The notes below the pieces were generated by a model that did not search any database, was not told the DNA's origin, and saw only the letters and a list, made by a program, of their open reading frames with translations. Position numbers and translations under genes: made by a program. Below, in pieces: positions 34,671 to 46,829 of a DNA stretch of 64,000 nucleotides. Location: contig CM030707.1 in assembly GCA_017979445.1 (NCBI GenBank), positions 22,884,586 to 22,948,585 on the forward strand. Reading direction: 5' to 3'. Numbering within the stretch: the stretch's first letter is position 1; the number at the start of each line of letters is the position of its first letter. Source of the stretch: Akebia trifoliata. Taxonomy: Eukaryota; Streptophyta; Magnoliopsida; Ranunculales; Lardizabalaceae.

Positions 34671-35216
34671 CTAGGCCTCTTGTGAGGTCTGTAGAGAGTA
34701 CCCTATCCCGTGGCGTGTGTTTGGGAACATCACAAATACCGAACTCGAGAGTGCACCAACAATTGGAGGCAACACCATAAGCAACACTTTCTGGGTTGAC
34801 TCAAACGACGGATAGTAACACTCAATGGTGTTGGGATCCAAAAAGACAACCACCGCGAACACAAGCAACGAGAAGAAAGCATGAACAAAGTCCCCTATTC
34901 GAAGTTTATACTTCGATAAGTCGTCAGATCTTGACGATGGCCAAAGTCCATTTTTCGTTGCCATCCCATAGTGTGGCTTACCATCGTCATCGATGTAACT
35001 GTCTGTAAAAGATGCAAAAAAACATGAAAACCCACAAAGACCGACGAGAAAACCAGTTAAGTACTTGTTAATGGTGTGACAATGACCATTGTTGGATAAG
35101 ACAGGATTGAGGAATTGAAAGAGGAACACAGTTCCAGTTGGGAGAAGCTTGATGAGGTTAGCTACTCCTGTGAATGTCTTGTATCCTATGGTTTGTTGAG
35201 TGATCTTTCCTGCCAT
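34671..35216 (-). CDS. DMP: DUF679/DMP family membrane protein
   Basis: Intact single-exon gene of 181 residues, normal for the plant-specific DMP family (DUF679). Conserved blocks: [19 protein letters not shown] (24-42, first membrane segment), [10 protein letters not shown] (46-55), [16 protein letters not shown] (69-84), [16 protein letters not shown] (105-120) and the C-terminal [10 protein letters not shown] (164-173). Four membrane segments are expected, near 24-40, 52-70, 108-126 and 144-163, with both ends cytosolic. DMP proteins sit in tonoplast, ER or plasma membrane; some act in senescence and programmed cell death and DMP8/9-type members in gamete fusion. Sequence alone does not tell which subgroup this is. 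The start is supported by a good TATA box 62 bp upstream. Transposons flank it closely on both sides. Confidence 0.95.
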   Translation of the reverse strand: MAGKITQQTIGYKTFTGVANLIKLLPTGTVFLFQFLNPVLSNNGHCHTINKYLTGFLVGLCGFSCFFASFTDSYIDDDGKPHYGMATKNGLWPSSRSDDLSKYKLRIGDFVHAFFSLLVFAVVVFLDPNTIECYYPSFESTQKVLLMVLPPIVGALSSSVFVMFPNTRHGIGYSLQTSQEA

Positions 35217-35278
35217 TTGGATTTTTTTGGGTGTTTGATCTTCTTTGTGATTGTGTTTTGGATTTTTTCAGTTTGAGT

Positions 35279-35286
35279 TATTTATA
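35279..35286 (-). promoter_or_regulatory. TATA box of the DMP gene
   Basis: TATAAATA on the minus strand in CCCCTATAAATAACTC, 62 bp before the ATG, implying a 5' leader of roughly 30 nt. Confidence 0.75.
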
Positions 35287-35630
35287 GGGGAAAGATGAGG
35301 TTAGAAAGAGATGAGGATGAGGGAAGAGCTTTGCTTGTACGTTAAATTGTTTGAAAGAGAAAGCATTAGTTTTGCTTTTACTCTTAGATATGTGATCATT
35401 TATTTCCTCTTTAAGGTTTCAAGTTAGAGGCCTTCTTGATGTCTAACTCATAGTTTTAAAACTCGTTGAGTAACCTTGAAACCCAGTCAACAGTTGGGTC
35501 AACTCTATTAGTAATTTGGATTTCTAAGTGACTCCATGTTGTTGATGCCTCGATGGAATCAACTTGTTGAGTCAAAGTCAAATTTGCATACATATATGGA
35601 TCAGGTTCAAACGACAACCATATAGACAAC

Positions 35631-35944
35631 CATATAGACAACGCGTTTTGTCTTATATGGGCAAAAATGTTTGGAATGGGCTGATTTTTTGTGAGGATGA
35701 TCTCTATGGTGAGGGGATCATCCTGGCAAAAAATCATCCCATTCCAAAACTTCTAGACCGTCCGATTTTTGTTGAAAAATTATAGACCGTCCAATTTTTG
35801 TAAATCAATTTTGATGGGGTTAGAAGTTTTGGAATTTGATGATTTTTTGCCAGGATGATTCTCTCATCACAGAGATCATCCTCACAAAAAATTAGCCCAT
35901 TCCAAACATTTTTGCCCATATAAGACAAACACGTTGTCTATATG
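35631..35944. mobile_element. Composite foldback MITE, copy 3
   Basis: Outer arms: CATATAGACAACG, TGTCTTATATGGGC and AAAAATGTTTGGAATGGGCT at the left match the inverted right end. Inside are two palindromic GATGATCTCTATGG/ATCATCCT modules separated by a CCGTCCGATTTTTG spacer. Confidence 0.65.
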
Positions 35945-36000
35945 TGTGTCGCAATGTGTGTTGCAGGAACCCGACCCTACATATATATATATATATATAT

Positions 36001-36380
36001 GGGGGGCGTTCAATGGCCAACTTTTTAGCAAACTTTTTGGCAAAACATTTTTCAAAACATGAGTTAGAGGTTTTGGAATGGGCTGATTTTTGGTGAGGAT
36101 GATCTCTACAGTGAGGAGATCATCCTCACCAAAAATCAGCCCATTCCAAAACTTCTAACCCCATCAAAAACAGTTTACAAAAAATGGACGGTCCACGATT
36201 TTTCAGCTGGTAAACATGGGTTAGAAGTTTTGGAATGGGCTGATTTTTGGTGAGGATGATCTACTCACCGTAGAGATCATCCTCACCAATAATCAGCCCA
36301 TTCCAAAACCTGTAACCTATGTTTTGAAAAATGTTTTGCCTAAAAGTTTGCTAAAAAGTTTGCCCTTGAACGCTACCCTA
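36001..36380. mobile_element. Composite foldback MITE, copy 4 (best preserved)
   Basis: Ends GGGGGGCGTTCAATGGCC and, inverted from the right, TAGGGTAGCGTTCAAGGGC; the arms continue through ACTTTTTAGCAAACTTTT. Two near-perfect ~100-bp palindromic modules (TTTTGGAATGGGCTGATTTT .. AATCAGCCCATTCCAAAAC) flank a spacer with GGACGGTCCACGATTTTTCA. Inserted in a (TA)n tract, so any TA-type target duplication is ambiguous. Confidence 0.7.
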
Positions 36381-36395
36381 TATATATATATATAT

Positions 36396-37226
36396 GAATT
36401 CTAATGTTCAAGATCTTATTGGGACGTTAGTATTCTACAACACTTTTTTCTTTTTCTAATAATACCTTTATTCATTATTTTTTACTGAAAAAAAATATGG
36501 GTACATTCATCTTTTACACAATAAATACTTGTTTGTATTGATTGTCAAATCCTTTATTACAACAAGACATTTAATTATAAAGATTAAATACCCTTAATAT
36601 TTAGAATAATTTATCAAAATGGTACAGTTTTCGAAATTAATTATCAAAATGGTACACTGTAGCAATTAATTTCGAAAATGATAAATTTACCATTTTCGGA
36701 ATTAATTTTTTATACCAAAACAGTTAAAAAGATAAATTTTTGTACCGAAAATACCCTTTTTTATTTTAAGTATGCAAATACAATTATAATCTTCACAATA
36801 ACTCAAAATCCAACAAAATTTTAAGATTTACTCTCTTGGTCGACGGTAAAAATAGGAAAAAATCTAATATATATATATATATATATATATGACTGATTTC
36901 AGTCAAAATTAAGAAAATGGTATTTTCAGATTTTTTTTTAATTACTGTTTTTACTGATTTGATAAAAAAAATTAATTCTGAAAATGGTAAATTTATCGTT
37001 TTTAGAATTAGTTGCTATAGTGTACCGTTTTGATAAATATCCAAAATATTGTGCATGTTTTGATAAATTTGCCTAATATTTATTACTTAAATAAATATTT
37101 ATTATGTAAAATGATTAATATATATTTATCTTTTTCATTAAAAAATAAAATAAATAAAGATATTCTTGAGAAAAAAAAAGTATTGAAGAATGCTAATGTC
37201 TCATGAGATCTTGGATTTTAACATTC
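36396..37226. mobile_element. 831-bp foldback element with ~300-bp arms
   Basis: GAATTCTAATGTTCAAGATC at the left pairs with the inverse of GATCTTGGATTTTAACATTC at the right. Pairing continues through AATTTATCAAAATGGTAC and GATAAATTTACCATTTTC on both sides to a (TA)n centre near 36870. No ORF. Confidence 0.6.
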
Positions 37227-37541
37227 CCCATATTAATATTCTCTTGGGTAATAAAATAAATTTTTATATATATTTTTAATATCGAAAATTATCTTTTGAA
37301 TACTTCTATAACTACAAAATAACCGATCTTCATTGGTGTTTTCCAATTGCCGTCATATGTGAAAGAAGCATCGGTATTATATATCAACGATGGTTAGAGT
37401 TTGGTTGGCAATTATGACGTCCAAAAAAATTATAGTGACGGTTATAGAACCACTAACAATAATAGTTTTTTCAATTCACCAGAAGTTAACTCACAAGTTG
37501 TTTACTTGAATTGACTCACAGTTGAGTCGAGTTCTAAAACT

Positions 37542-38253
37542 ATGGTCCAACCCTGAATTAAATAAAGAAGGTGGTGGTTAGGTTAGGTTTGGTGTCACAA
37601 AAGAGTTGCGTTCTGAGATGTCATCTCCTTTGCATCTTCTATGGGCTACCGTAATGGGAAATCTTATATGAGCAAGGACACTCAAAGACCTCCCCTGCCA
37701 CGTGGCAAATTCTATCAGAATGACTGACTTTGAATGTTTGACCAACCCATTAATGGGCCCACATAACAAAAATTTATAGTAAAATGTACATAAAGCAGTG
37801 AAGTTTTCATAGTAGTAAAAAATCAAGAAAATTACTGAAAGCCTTAGAAAATCCTAAAATAAGATCCTCTTCGTTGAATAGGACTTTATAAACAATGGTT
37901 AAAATAACAAGAAAAAAATACTACTGATGAAATTTAATATATGATTGAAAAATGAAATGCCACCTATATTGGGCATCATCGATAACTTTCTAAATAGGGG
38001 TTTCAATGGGTCGGTTCAAGGTTCCTTTAAATTTTATCAATTTTGCTTTCTATTCTCAAATTAAAATTTTCTAGGATTGGAATTGTGAAAAAAAATTCTC
38101 CTTAAATGGTTTTGGTTCTTGATTTTTATATGTTCTTATTGATTTTGATCCTTAATTAATCTGTTTGGTTCCAAGAGACCCAACTCTAACTGGTTCCAAT
38201 AAAAGAGATCAAGAGCCGGCGTTTTCAATTTCAGTTTTGGTTTTGTTAAATAG
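37542..38253. other. Intergenic DNA
   Basis: No gene seen. The minus-strand 82-codon frame at 37578-37826 shows no domain. Confidence 0.3.
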
Positions 38254-38530
38254 CACTACGTGAAAATACCTTTAATTCGATGGCCCACAACCGTTGAATT
38301 TTTCAAAACTCGATAGCCTCACACGTTGAAATGGGTCATAATGAAAAAAAATTCAACGGCTGGAAGTCATAGAAAATATTTTTGTCAGTCTTGAAAATCG
38401 TAGAAAAAACTAAACTTGATGGCTTTAAACCATCGAATTACTGTAAAATCGACAACTTTGGACTGTCGAAAAAAATAAATTCGACGGTTTTAAGCCGTTG
38501 AATTACTGTAAAGCCTAATCAACGGCATTT
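38254..38530. mobile_element. CACTA transposon terminus with subterminal repeats
   Basis: Starts CACTACGTGAAAATACC, the characteristic CACTA end, followed by repeated direct and inverted copies of TTCGATGGC, AACCGTTGAATTT, TTCGACGGTTTTAAGCCG and AATTACTGTAAA. These are typical subterminal transposase-binding repeats of En/Spm elements. Confidence 0.65.
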
Positions 38531-38761
38531 TTTTTGTCCCCAAATGCCAAATGTCTTCAAATTGTACCTTCCAAAAAATCACATATATCCATATCCACAT
38601 CCACATCTCATCCATTCACATCCCATCCATACTAATCAAAGACTAATAAGACTTAAAAAAAAAATGTAACATGTGACAAATTTTTTTCACTTATCTAAGT
38701 AATATAAGTCAAAGTTATATGTGAAAATGTGTTACAAAAATGTTAACAAAACATGAGTCTC

Positions 38762-41700
38762 TTAAAAGACATGACAGTAACTCCTAGGCCATCCAATCAC
38801 CTCACCATATAGAATATCAAGTAAAGTCCCCTAGGGTCCAGCTCTATCCATTAACTCGGTCGAAAAGTCAATGATCTCATCGATACAAATCGAATAATAC
38901 TCTTTATCTGGCTTCTCAGGATCTACTAGTGCTTCTTTGACCTAGATCACATTCCTTCTAAAGTTCATCAATAAGCATACCCTACCATTATTCAATGATG
39001 GTAATGGTTCTGATACTAGTTTTTTACCTCCTCGCCTATTAGGAACTATGGAATCTGATGTCCCCTATAAAATAGAATTATTGTTTATGATTAGATATGT
39101 AAGTTGAAATCCATCATTTATATGAATTAAATATTAATAAAAAATTAATTGAAGAATTTCCAAAGCTAAAGTATTTTACATCTTATTTAAGTAGAAGGAC
39201 TTCCAACTTCAAATGTAGATGATTTTTTTCTTCTTGTGCTTGTTTTTCTTTTTCTTTTTCTTCTTCTTATCTTTCATTTGTGCATGAACTACTTGAGTTA
39301 AGTTAATTATGTCACTTTCAAACTTATCCGTATAACTCCGACTTCTAGTTGTATAACATAATGAAGTCTTTGAAACTCCACCCCTCATACCTCTTACTCT
39401 GTTTTTTTCCATTTTTCCCAAACACCTATGCACAACTACGATTAATATAATATATGTAAATAAAAAGTTAAAATTAAATAATATAAGTCATACATACAAT
39501 GGAAATAGGATTATGGTCGATATCTTTATGGGCAAATGTAGGATCTTCTTTAATAAGATTGTTTAATTGACCTTACAAAACAATGAGAACATTAAGATGA
39601 CAAGTAATTTTTTTAAAAATAAAAATAAAAAATTTAACCAAAAAATGACATAACTTACGAGGGATTTGGCCAACTTAGGAGTGAGAGTGTTACCATCACT
39701 TCTTGTATGACTATTGATGAAGAACTCTGTTCTTGTGGGTTGCCGATCACCTATCTTATGTTTTTTCTGTTTCGATAAAAAAATAAAAGAAATCCATTAT
39801 ACCTTAGAATAGAACTTTAAATCTTAGCAAACTAAATTGGAAAACAAAAGAAACTCATTACACCTTATGAAGAAAATTGAAAACTTTATACAAGGAGAGC
39901 TGAAAACTTTAACAAAAATCGCCAGAATATAAGACCAAATTTGTATACTTCTATGATTTTTTTACTTTCTGGATTCGATTTATTTTGAGCTCTCTTCACA
40001 ACTCATCTTGAAATGTAGATCGATTTCCTTGCAAATAGAGGTAGATATAGAAAAAAAAATGCAATTGAAGTAGAGAGACTATTTCTAATTTAGTTTAGAG
40101 CTTGTAAATGTGTTCGGTTTGGGAGATCTGGTATTGTACAAAGCAGTGCACATCACAAAAACCAGCTCGCTATCCTCTTTGTTTCTCTTCCATTTTGATT
40201 CAGGTTACCCATCCATCTTACCATTTTGTTCAGCTCACTTTCATTGGAGTTCTTACTCGAGATGTCATTGTAAGCAATCAAGATGACTCAAGGAGTTTTG
40301 TGCTTCTTTCCAAGCAATCTTTTTTTGATCTATTACTTGTAAATGTGTGAGCTTTGGGCTGCTATGTTATGTGATTCTTGTTGTGTTCCCTTGCATGCCC
40401 ACCATCTCCTCCACTTCATCTCATCCCCCTCCACTTCATTTTGTTTTCTCTTCTTTCCTTCTTTATATTGCTGCCAACTTTCTAAGCACTCTGGCCAATA
40501 TTAAGCGAGATGTATAGGCATTGTTATTTTACATGAAAGGATGAGGGTGCAACAACTAATATTCTGACTACAGTGTAGTCTTGTAGCAATGATTTGAGGG
40601 TAAACAATGATATTACAGTGGCTCAATCACAAGAAATTTCTTTGAATTTTCTGCCAATCAAAGCAAAGATAGAGCCATAGCACACTTGCTAGCTTTGAAG
40701 GGTTGCAGCAGATGTCTTTCCACCTCCTTCTAGCTATTTTAGTCAATGCATTGCTACACCATGCTGCTAACAAAGTAGCAAGTTCAACCAACTTACCCCC
40801 ATGTGTTGCCATTTCTTCTCTGCCATATGGTATAACCTCAGCAACACAGCCCAGCATACCACCTCATTTTATTCAACCCCTCAATTAACAACATACTAGC
40901 CATCTTGCCCACAAATACCACCTCATTTCTGCCATTTTGTTGGCAAGCCACAGTGTGTCTACCATTCTTTTTTTTTTTCCTTTGCCATTTGGCTGCCCAC
41001 ATGTGATAACAATAGTAGTAGCTTTGCTGCCATATGCTCACTCAGTCGTGTCATATGGCTGCTCACAAGAGACTCCATCTCGCTATGGCCTTCCCCATAT
41101 TGTTTTTTTAGCTGATTGAGATTAGCAGCTCATTTTCACTTCCATTCTCTTTCAAATTCAGTTTCCCAATCACTTGGAGAGCCATGAGGAATCCCCACCA
41201 CAACGACAGTAGTCTTTGCTATAACTTCACTGCTATATCTCTTTCACAAGCAGCACATGTGTTACTTTCTGTTTTACTGCCACAACAGTCTTGTTTTGGT
41301 ACTTCTTCATCTGCTTGCTTCTTACCTCATGTTCCACTCTTTTGCCCATCTCAAACAGTTGCCATCTGAGTGCCATTTCTTGCTCACAACCAGCCCACAC
41401 TATCCTCTCTCTTTAACAAGTAGCAACAACAGCCATATGCCATTGCCACTTCATGCTTTGCTGCCACCATTTGAACACAAACACAATAGTTGTAGCCGTA
41501 GCAGTAGTTGTCCCCATTTCCCACCTATATCACTATATTTCGTTTATTTGGCTGCAATAAACAACTACCATCTTGTTGTTTCACCATTTCTCTTCCATTT
41601 GGCTACCCAATGCCAGTTCACTTCTTTTTATCTTCCTATGCTACCACATCCATATGCCATTTCTTTTCCGCATGTCAATACAGCAGTCAACTGCTGCCAT

Positions 41701-43141
41701 TTCATATCCACAACAGCTTCCAACTTCCTATTCAAATACACAACCTCACTGCCATATGCCAACAGTTGCTTCCCTTTCATAATGCCATCTCTTACTTATA
41801 CCACAACAACAACTCTGTTATTCCTCATAATGCCACATCTTTCTCACAAACAGCAGTAGCTACCATTTCCTTCCTCAATTTTTTTTACATGGCTGCTCAT
41901 AGTAACATCGGTTGTGAGTTATACTAGAAAGCACACAGTTGCTGCCCTACATGCACAACTGTTGTCCCCATTTCTATTGCCATTTTGCTTGCTACCTTGC
42001 ATCCATCAAACTGCCATCATTGCATTAAGCCAAAGAAATAGTAGTTGCTATCCCCATTCCATCGCTACCTCTAGCTATACTTTTAATTCTTTTTTGCCAC
42101 TTGCTACTTCACTGTCCCACTTATTTCCCATTCATTATGCCATTTCATGCCCACAGTAACTTTATTTGTGTATTGTGCTATTTCTCCTTTTAAGTTTATA
42201 ATTTTAGTAATCTCACCTTATCTGAGTTATCTAAACAAACTATTGTTGAGTATATATCTATCATTCTCACACAAAATGAACTCTAAGTGCAAATGGAGAT
42301 GTAAAAAAATAAAAATAAAACACAACAGTGCTTAAACACAACTGACACAATATTCAAAATGCAAATTTAACATTTCTATATACAATAAGAGGGATGCTAA
42401 TAATTTTGTAGCTATAAACATTAGATTAATACTTACCATTTCTTTTGCATTTTTTACTATACTCTTTCTACTAGTTGTATGTGGAGTTTTATTTTTCTTA
42501 CGAAGCTCTTTCATTTTCTCACACTTTTCTTGGTTGACCAATGTCGATTTCAAATCGACAAACTTCTCTCAATCATCCTATTTGATCCATTTACTTTTGG
42601 GCTTATGCAATTTTTACTTTGCATCAGTACTACCAACTCTATAATATTCCTTCCTTAATCAATATTTCCAATCTTTCCATATATGGCCGGCTTTTTGTAA
42701 GTAGAACTTTTTATAGTTCTCAGAAATGTTGTAACGGGACTGTTAAAATATGAACAAATAAATCAATTCTAATACAATGAAAATATTCATCATTATTACA
42801 ACTAATCAATAGAATATTTAAACTACATGGAGAAGACGCCAAATAAGTTCAAGTAACTCCGTCGATACCTCCTCCAAGAAGAATAGAAAGGTGGCACGTG
42901 TACCATCGCATAGCGGCCTATATTGGTTGATAAGTCTATCTAATTATCTTTAATGCATTGCCCCCATAGAATTGAATTTCAGATGGAAGCGTGAATCAAA
43001 TGATGAATGTGGATCCAATGTTGACGAGCTCTAATAACTATCTCGTGTAGGAATCGAGGGTGTCAAGCTATTAGAATCCGATGTCGACAAGCTATTAGAA
43101 TTCTCCATCGATGAGCTATCAAAATCTTCTATCGGTGACAT
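38762..43141 (-). pseudogene. CACTA TNP1-like gene (plant transposase, Ptta/En/Spm type), decayed
   Basis: Minus-strand pieces line up with the Transposase_24 (Ptta/En/Spm) family in order: ATG at 43141 with a Ser/Asn-rich start (MSPIEDFDSSSMENSN), a segment at about 42740-42420 with AGHIWKDWKY and TPHTTSRKSIVKNAKEM, then across a long gap GDRQPTRTEFFINSHTRSDG (about 39760-39690), KNRVRGMRGGVSKTSL (about 39410-39355) followed by a Lys-rich run, and a C-terminal piece ending IGWPRSYCHVF with a stop at 38762. Several in-frame stops and missing joins show it is dead. The gap 39800-42400 is a large intron or insertion. In active CACTA elements this product helps TNP2 bind the ends. Confidence 0.6.
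40370..42200. repeat. Pyrimidine-rich word-repeat block inside the CACTA remnant
   Basis: About 1.8 kb made from recurring short words (GCCATTT, GCCATATG, CTGCCA, CAACAG, TGCTCAC) without a fixed period. Several overlapping plus-strand frames (up to 200 codons at 41257-41859) result from low stop-codon density and have no domain. It falls in the gap between TNP1-like exons. Confidence 0.4.
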
Positions 43142-43399
43142 AATGCCTGTAAATAATAACATCAAAAAAATAGTATGGATATTTGAAAGCAATAAATCAA
43201 ATAGTGAGTTAAATAGTAACCAAAGCAGAAATATTACACAATATCAACAATGAATTTGCATTTGAAAGAAATAAAAATATATCATTACTTTTATAACATA
43301 TTAATTTTCATAAATATATACATAACGTACCAATATAGTTAGTTTTCATTATCGTTTTTAATGATATTTTTTTTAAGAACAAATGATAAAGTATCTACG

Positions 43400-43700
43400 T
43401 TACTTGCCGCAAATGCTAGGGATTTTTAAAAGCATCTACATCTTTGTTCAATCTCTTCGAAGCTTCTAAAACTACATGCCAAGCTTCCGTAGGTCGACTT
43501 TGATTCTTATAATAATAAACTTTAGTTACTTGTGAGACAAGAATAAATGGTTCATCGTCCACTTTTGTACTTCTTATCAATCTCTCTAGGTTAACATATC
43601 ATAAATTTGTGTCTCGATCAACCATGTACCTATTTGAATCTTCTATACGCACTCCATCACAAATATTAAAAAATTTTCTCGAATATTAAAAATTAAGAAT
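43400..43700 (-). pseudogene. CACTA TNP2-like transposase, C-terminal fragment
   Basis: Minus-strand translation gives GVRIEDSNRYMVDRDTN, then DDEPFILVSQVTKVYYYKN and EAWHVVLEASKRLNKDVD, matching the conserved C-terminal domain of TNP2-type transposases (DUF4216-like). One stop interrupts it near 43595. The upstream catalytic part is missing; sequence before 43954 is replaced by a gypsy LTR. It lies just before the TNP1-like gene in the usual TNP2-TNP1 order. Confidence 0.55.
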
Positions 43701-45422
43701 CCATACTTTTAAATCAATGTACGGATCTAAAATTCTTTCATCGAGATACATTTTAGGATTTTTAGGTCATTACAAAATATAAATAAATAATAATAAATAA
43801 AATATAAAATAATTATTTTTTTATTCAAAATTTTTACAATGCCACATCATACTTGTAGAGGTAATTCTGAGCTTACCTTTAACAACTCGACCTACAACTT
43901 TGGTAATAACTCCTGCTCTTCTTGTTACCTGGTAGCACCGATGTGGTACCTATTGTAAATCCCCCATTTTTTTTTGCATCTTTTTGATTACCATGTTGTT
44001 GTAGATTACTAATGATGAGCGTAGAATATGCAAAGAACTTGAAAGCTTGTGATAGACCCTATCTCAATTCCCTCTAACTCTTTCATAGTTCTCGTGATTT
44101 CATTCTTCTTTATCTTGACATGTTCAACGTAAAAATTATGCACGCTTGGGATTGCTACACTTTTAGCCATTTATTTATGTTTAAAGACCTTGATCAATTA
44201 AGAAAATAGGACCTTAAGGCTTAGAAATAATGACATTAGGACACAAAGAAGCCACTCGTCGAAGTTCGTGAAAATTGACAAAATAAAGAAAGTACTCCTC
44301 ATTGGTCTCATACCTTCGAAATATTTTGAAAGTATTTTCATTACTCTTAGAATATGATTTCGAGTCTAATAAGATTAAAATCAATGAAAACATAAAAGTT
44401 TACGAGGAATTGTAAAAATAACTAAAATATCCCTTGACATTCGACTTAGAAATCTCAATTCCTAGGAAACGTGATTTAAAGTAAACTTTCAACAATATTC
44501 ATGTACATCAAGAAAATCTAGAGATTCCATTTTGAGGAGAACCAAAATTTGTCACATAAAATAATGAATTTTCACATAAAATGATTTTTTTCAGCATAAA
44601 ATGATAAATTTCGCCACGTGAAATGACAACCCTTGATTGCATTAAAACAACAATCCAAAATTTAAAATCTTAATTCGAAAATAAAAACATTGAAAATTAA
44701 AATATTTATTAAAAATTCAGAATATGCAAATGAATAGAAGAAATTAAACCTCAAATTGACCAATTGAATCATCAATAAAAAATCACCAATCAAGTCAATC
44801 AGATCGATTAATAAAAATAATGAAAATAAAATTGACTGGCCACAAATTTTCTTTTAACCGATCAGTAAATCTCGACTAATTATAAAAAGATCAAACCAAT
44901 CACCAAATTCAACCATCAATCATTAAAGCTTCCAAGTAAAATAAAATCTTTTTAACCAATCGCCAATCAAAACGACCAATTAATAATTTCATTTAATCGA
45001 TCTTAAAAACATCCAATCAATCATAAAATCGATCAACCAACCTTAAAATCTTAAAATCCTAACCAATCAATGAATTGAAAGATAAGGTTGTAAACCAATC
45101 AAAGGAATCAAAGTTGAAGTTAAAACGAGTGCTAGAAGTATGGGATCACTATCCTCATGGTTCAAGAGAAATAAGACATAAACAAACTAAGAAAACCAAC
45201 ATGTGTGTGATTCTAAAGGAAAGGGAAAAAAGAGAAATTCTCAAACGAGAGTTTGATACGATGGCAAAGCTTTTAATTCGATGAAATTATATGGAAATAT
45301 GCCAAAAGGGTCCACATCTCTACCCTTTAAAGATATTTGAAACCAAAAGTAGAAAGGAGGAGAACCCTATAAATGGATGAGTAGGATTTCTCTTATCTTA
45401 TGACAGCCATATGAGAATAAAC

Positions 45423-45430
45423 TATAAAAA
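45423..45430 (+). promoter_or_regulatory. TATA box of LTR1
   Basis: TATAAAAA followed by GGGCAGCC and a transcript-like leader. Probable LTR core promoter. Confidence 0.5.
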
Positions 45431-46829
45431 GGGCAGCCTTCTCACAACTTGAGCTCTCATAGGCTAAGGGGATCAGACAAACCAACAACAAAAAAAGAAG
45501 AGAAAATAGAGAAGAAGAAGGAGATGACTCACTTATTTCTCCTTCTTCATCACGCACAACAGCTGCCACCCACCTGTACTACTTTACCATAGTCCTCTCT
45601 CATGTTCTCCTCTCAACCCTTTGTTCACACCCTCACGTCTTTCATAGTAGTAACCCCAACGACACTACAGTAACCCCCTCATCTCTTTCTCATAGACCTT
45701 ACACTCATCTTTCATTTTAATACCTCATTCATGTGTCATTACCTTCTTTAACCTTATTCTCGTTCCTCTTACCCTCTTGTGTCCATTGCAACATCCCCAT
45801 TACAACATCTTTTTTCAACACCTCACACAAAAACTATGCACTCTCCCACCACTTATTTCGGCCTCAAGCCATCCTCATTGTAGTCTCATCTTAGTTTTTC
45901 ATATCTTGGTGCATTTTCATACTCATGCTAAGGGATTGGTCAACAACCTACTTCTCAAGCTTTATCTTTAAAAGGACTACTTAAAACAACCATACTTGTT
46001 TTCGTCATTCCTTAGATAGGAGTGCTATCGATGCGTTAATCATCTCTAATTGAAAGAAGGTAGGTTATTATGTTCATGATTTTATTTATCTTTTTATGTT
46101 TTTCTTTGTCTTTTATAACAGTAGATCGTAAGAGAGGTTTCGCTCTCATCGGCTGAAAGGTAAAAATCAAATAATCTTTATCATTACGCATGGATTTGAA
46201 GTGAGATATCGACTAAGAAGTGTCAATGGTCTACTTGCTATGTATTTGGCAGAACGTGCATTGTTGGGTATCATGAATATATTGGAGACCTAAATCTCAT
46301 CATACTTTATTTGCTTGACTACTTAGTCTTTTTTTATGATTTTCCCTATGTATGATCTGAAGTTTGTTATTTCTTAGTTGATTGTTTCCTTGCATGAATA
46401 GGATGCAATTACTTGCAAATAGATGTCATGTTCGTAATTAATTATTGGTGTAGGATAGGAGAAGATTGGGTAATAATTATTTTATGGGAATAATCATTGG
46501 ACTTGGTACATTTTTCTATATGAGCAACTAATTCGCAGATAATACAAACACACATATTCCTTTGACCCAACCATTTGGATTGGACTTGAGTAAGTGATTG
46601 CTTTTGAGATAGTTGTTGACATCTAACTATTGATATAAGGATAGATGGACATGATGTTAAGCTACTATCTCATGCTCTTCCATGTGTGTTAAAAGTTTTT
46701 TTTCATCGTTCTTACCACTTAATCTTAGGGTTAGCCTCATGCAATAATTCCATGGGAGAGTTTCTCTCTCTTATAACTAAGCCTTATGTGGATATTGAGT
46801 TGAACTTCTTTGGCCAATTTGGAAATTAT

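Larger units (their letters stand above)
35449..37541. mobile_element. Outer inverted-repeat element hosting nested foldbacks
   Basis: CATAGTTTTAAAACTCG at the left and CGAGTTCTAAAACTATG at the right (exact end near 37541) are inverted repeats; adjacent GTCAAC/GTTGAC and GAGTCAA words extend the match weakly. Three further foldback elements lie inside. No coding sequence and no convincing target duplication. Confidence 0.45.

Noticed and set aside
36001..36380. CRISPR-like repeat-spacer pattern of the composite foldbacks
   Set aside because: Repeats are inverted and nested rather than direct with unique spacers, and the DNA is plant nuclear.
41257..41859. 200-codon plus-strand open frame
   Set aside because: Made of low-complexity word repeats; overlapping frames in the same region look equally open, and no domain or codon bias is visible.
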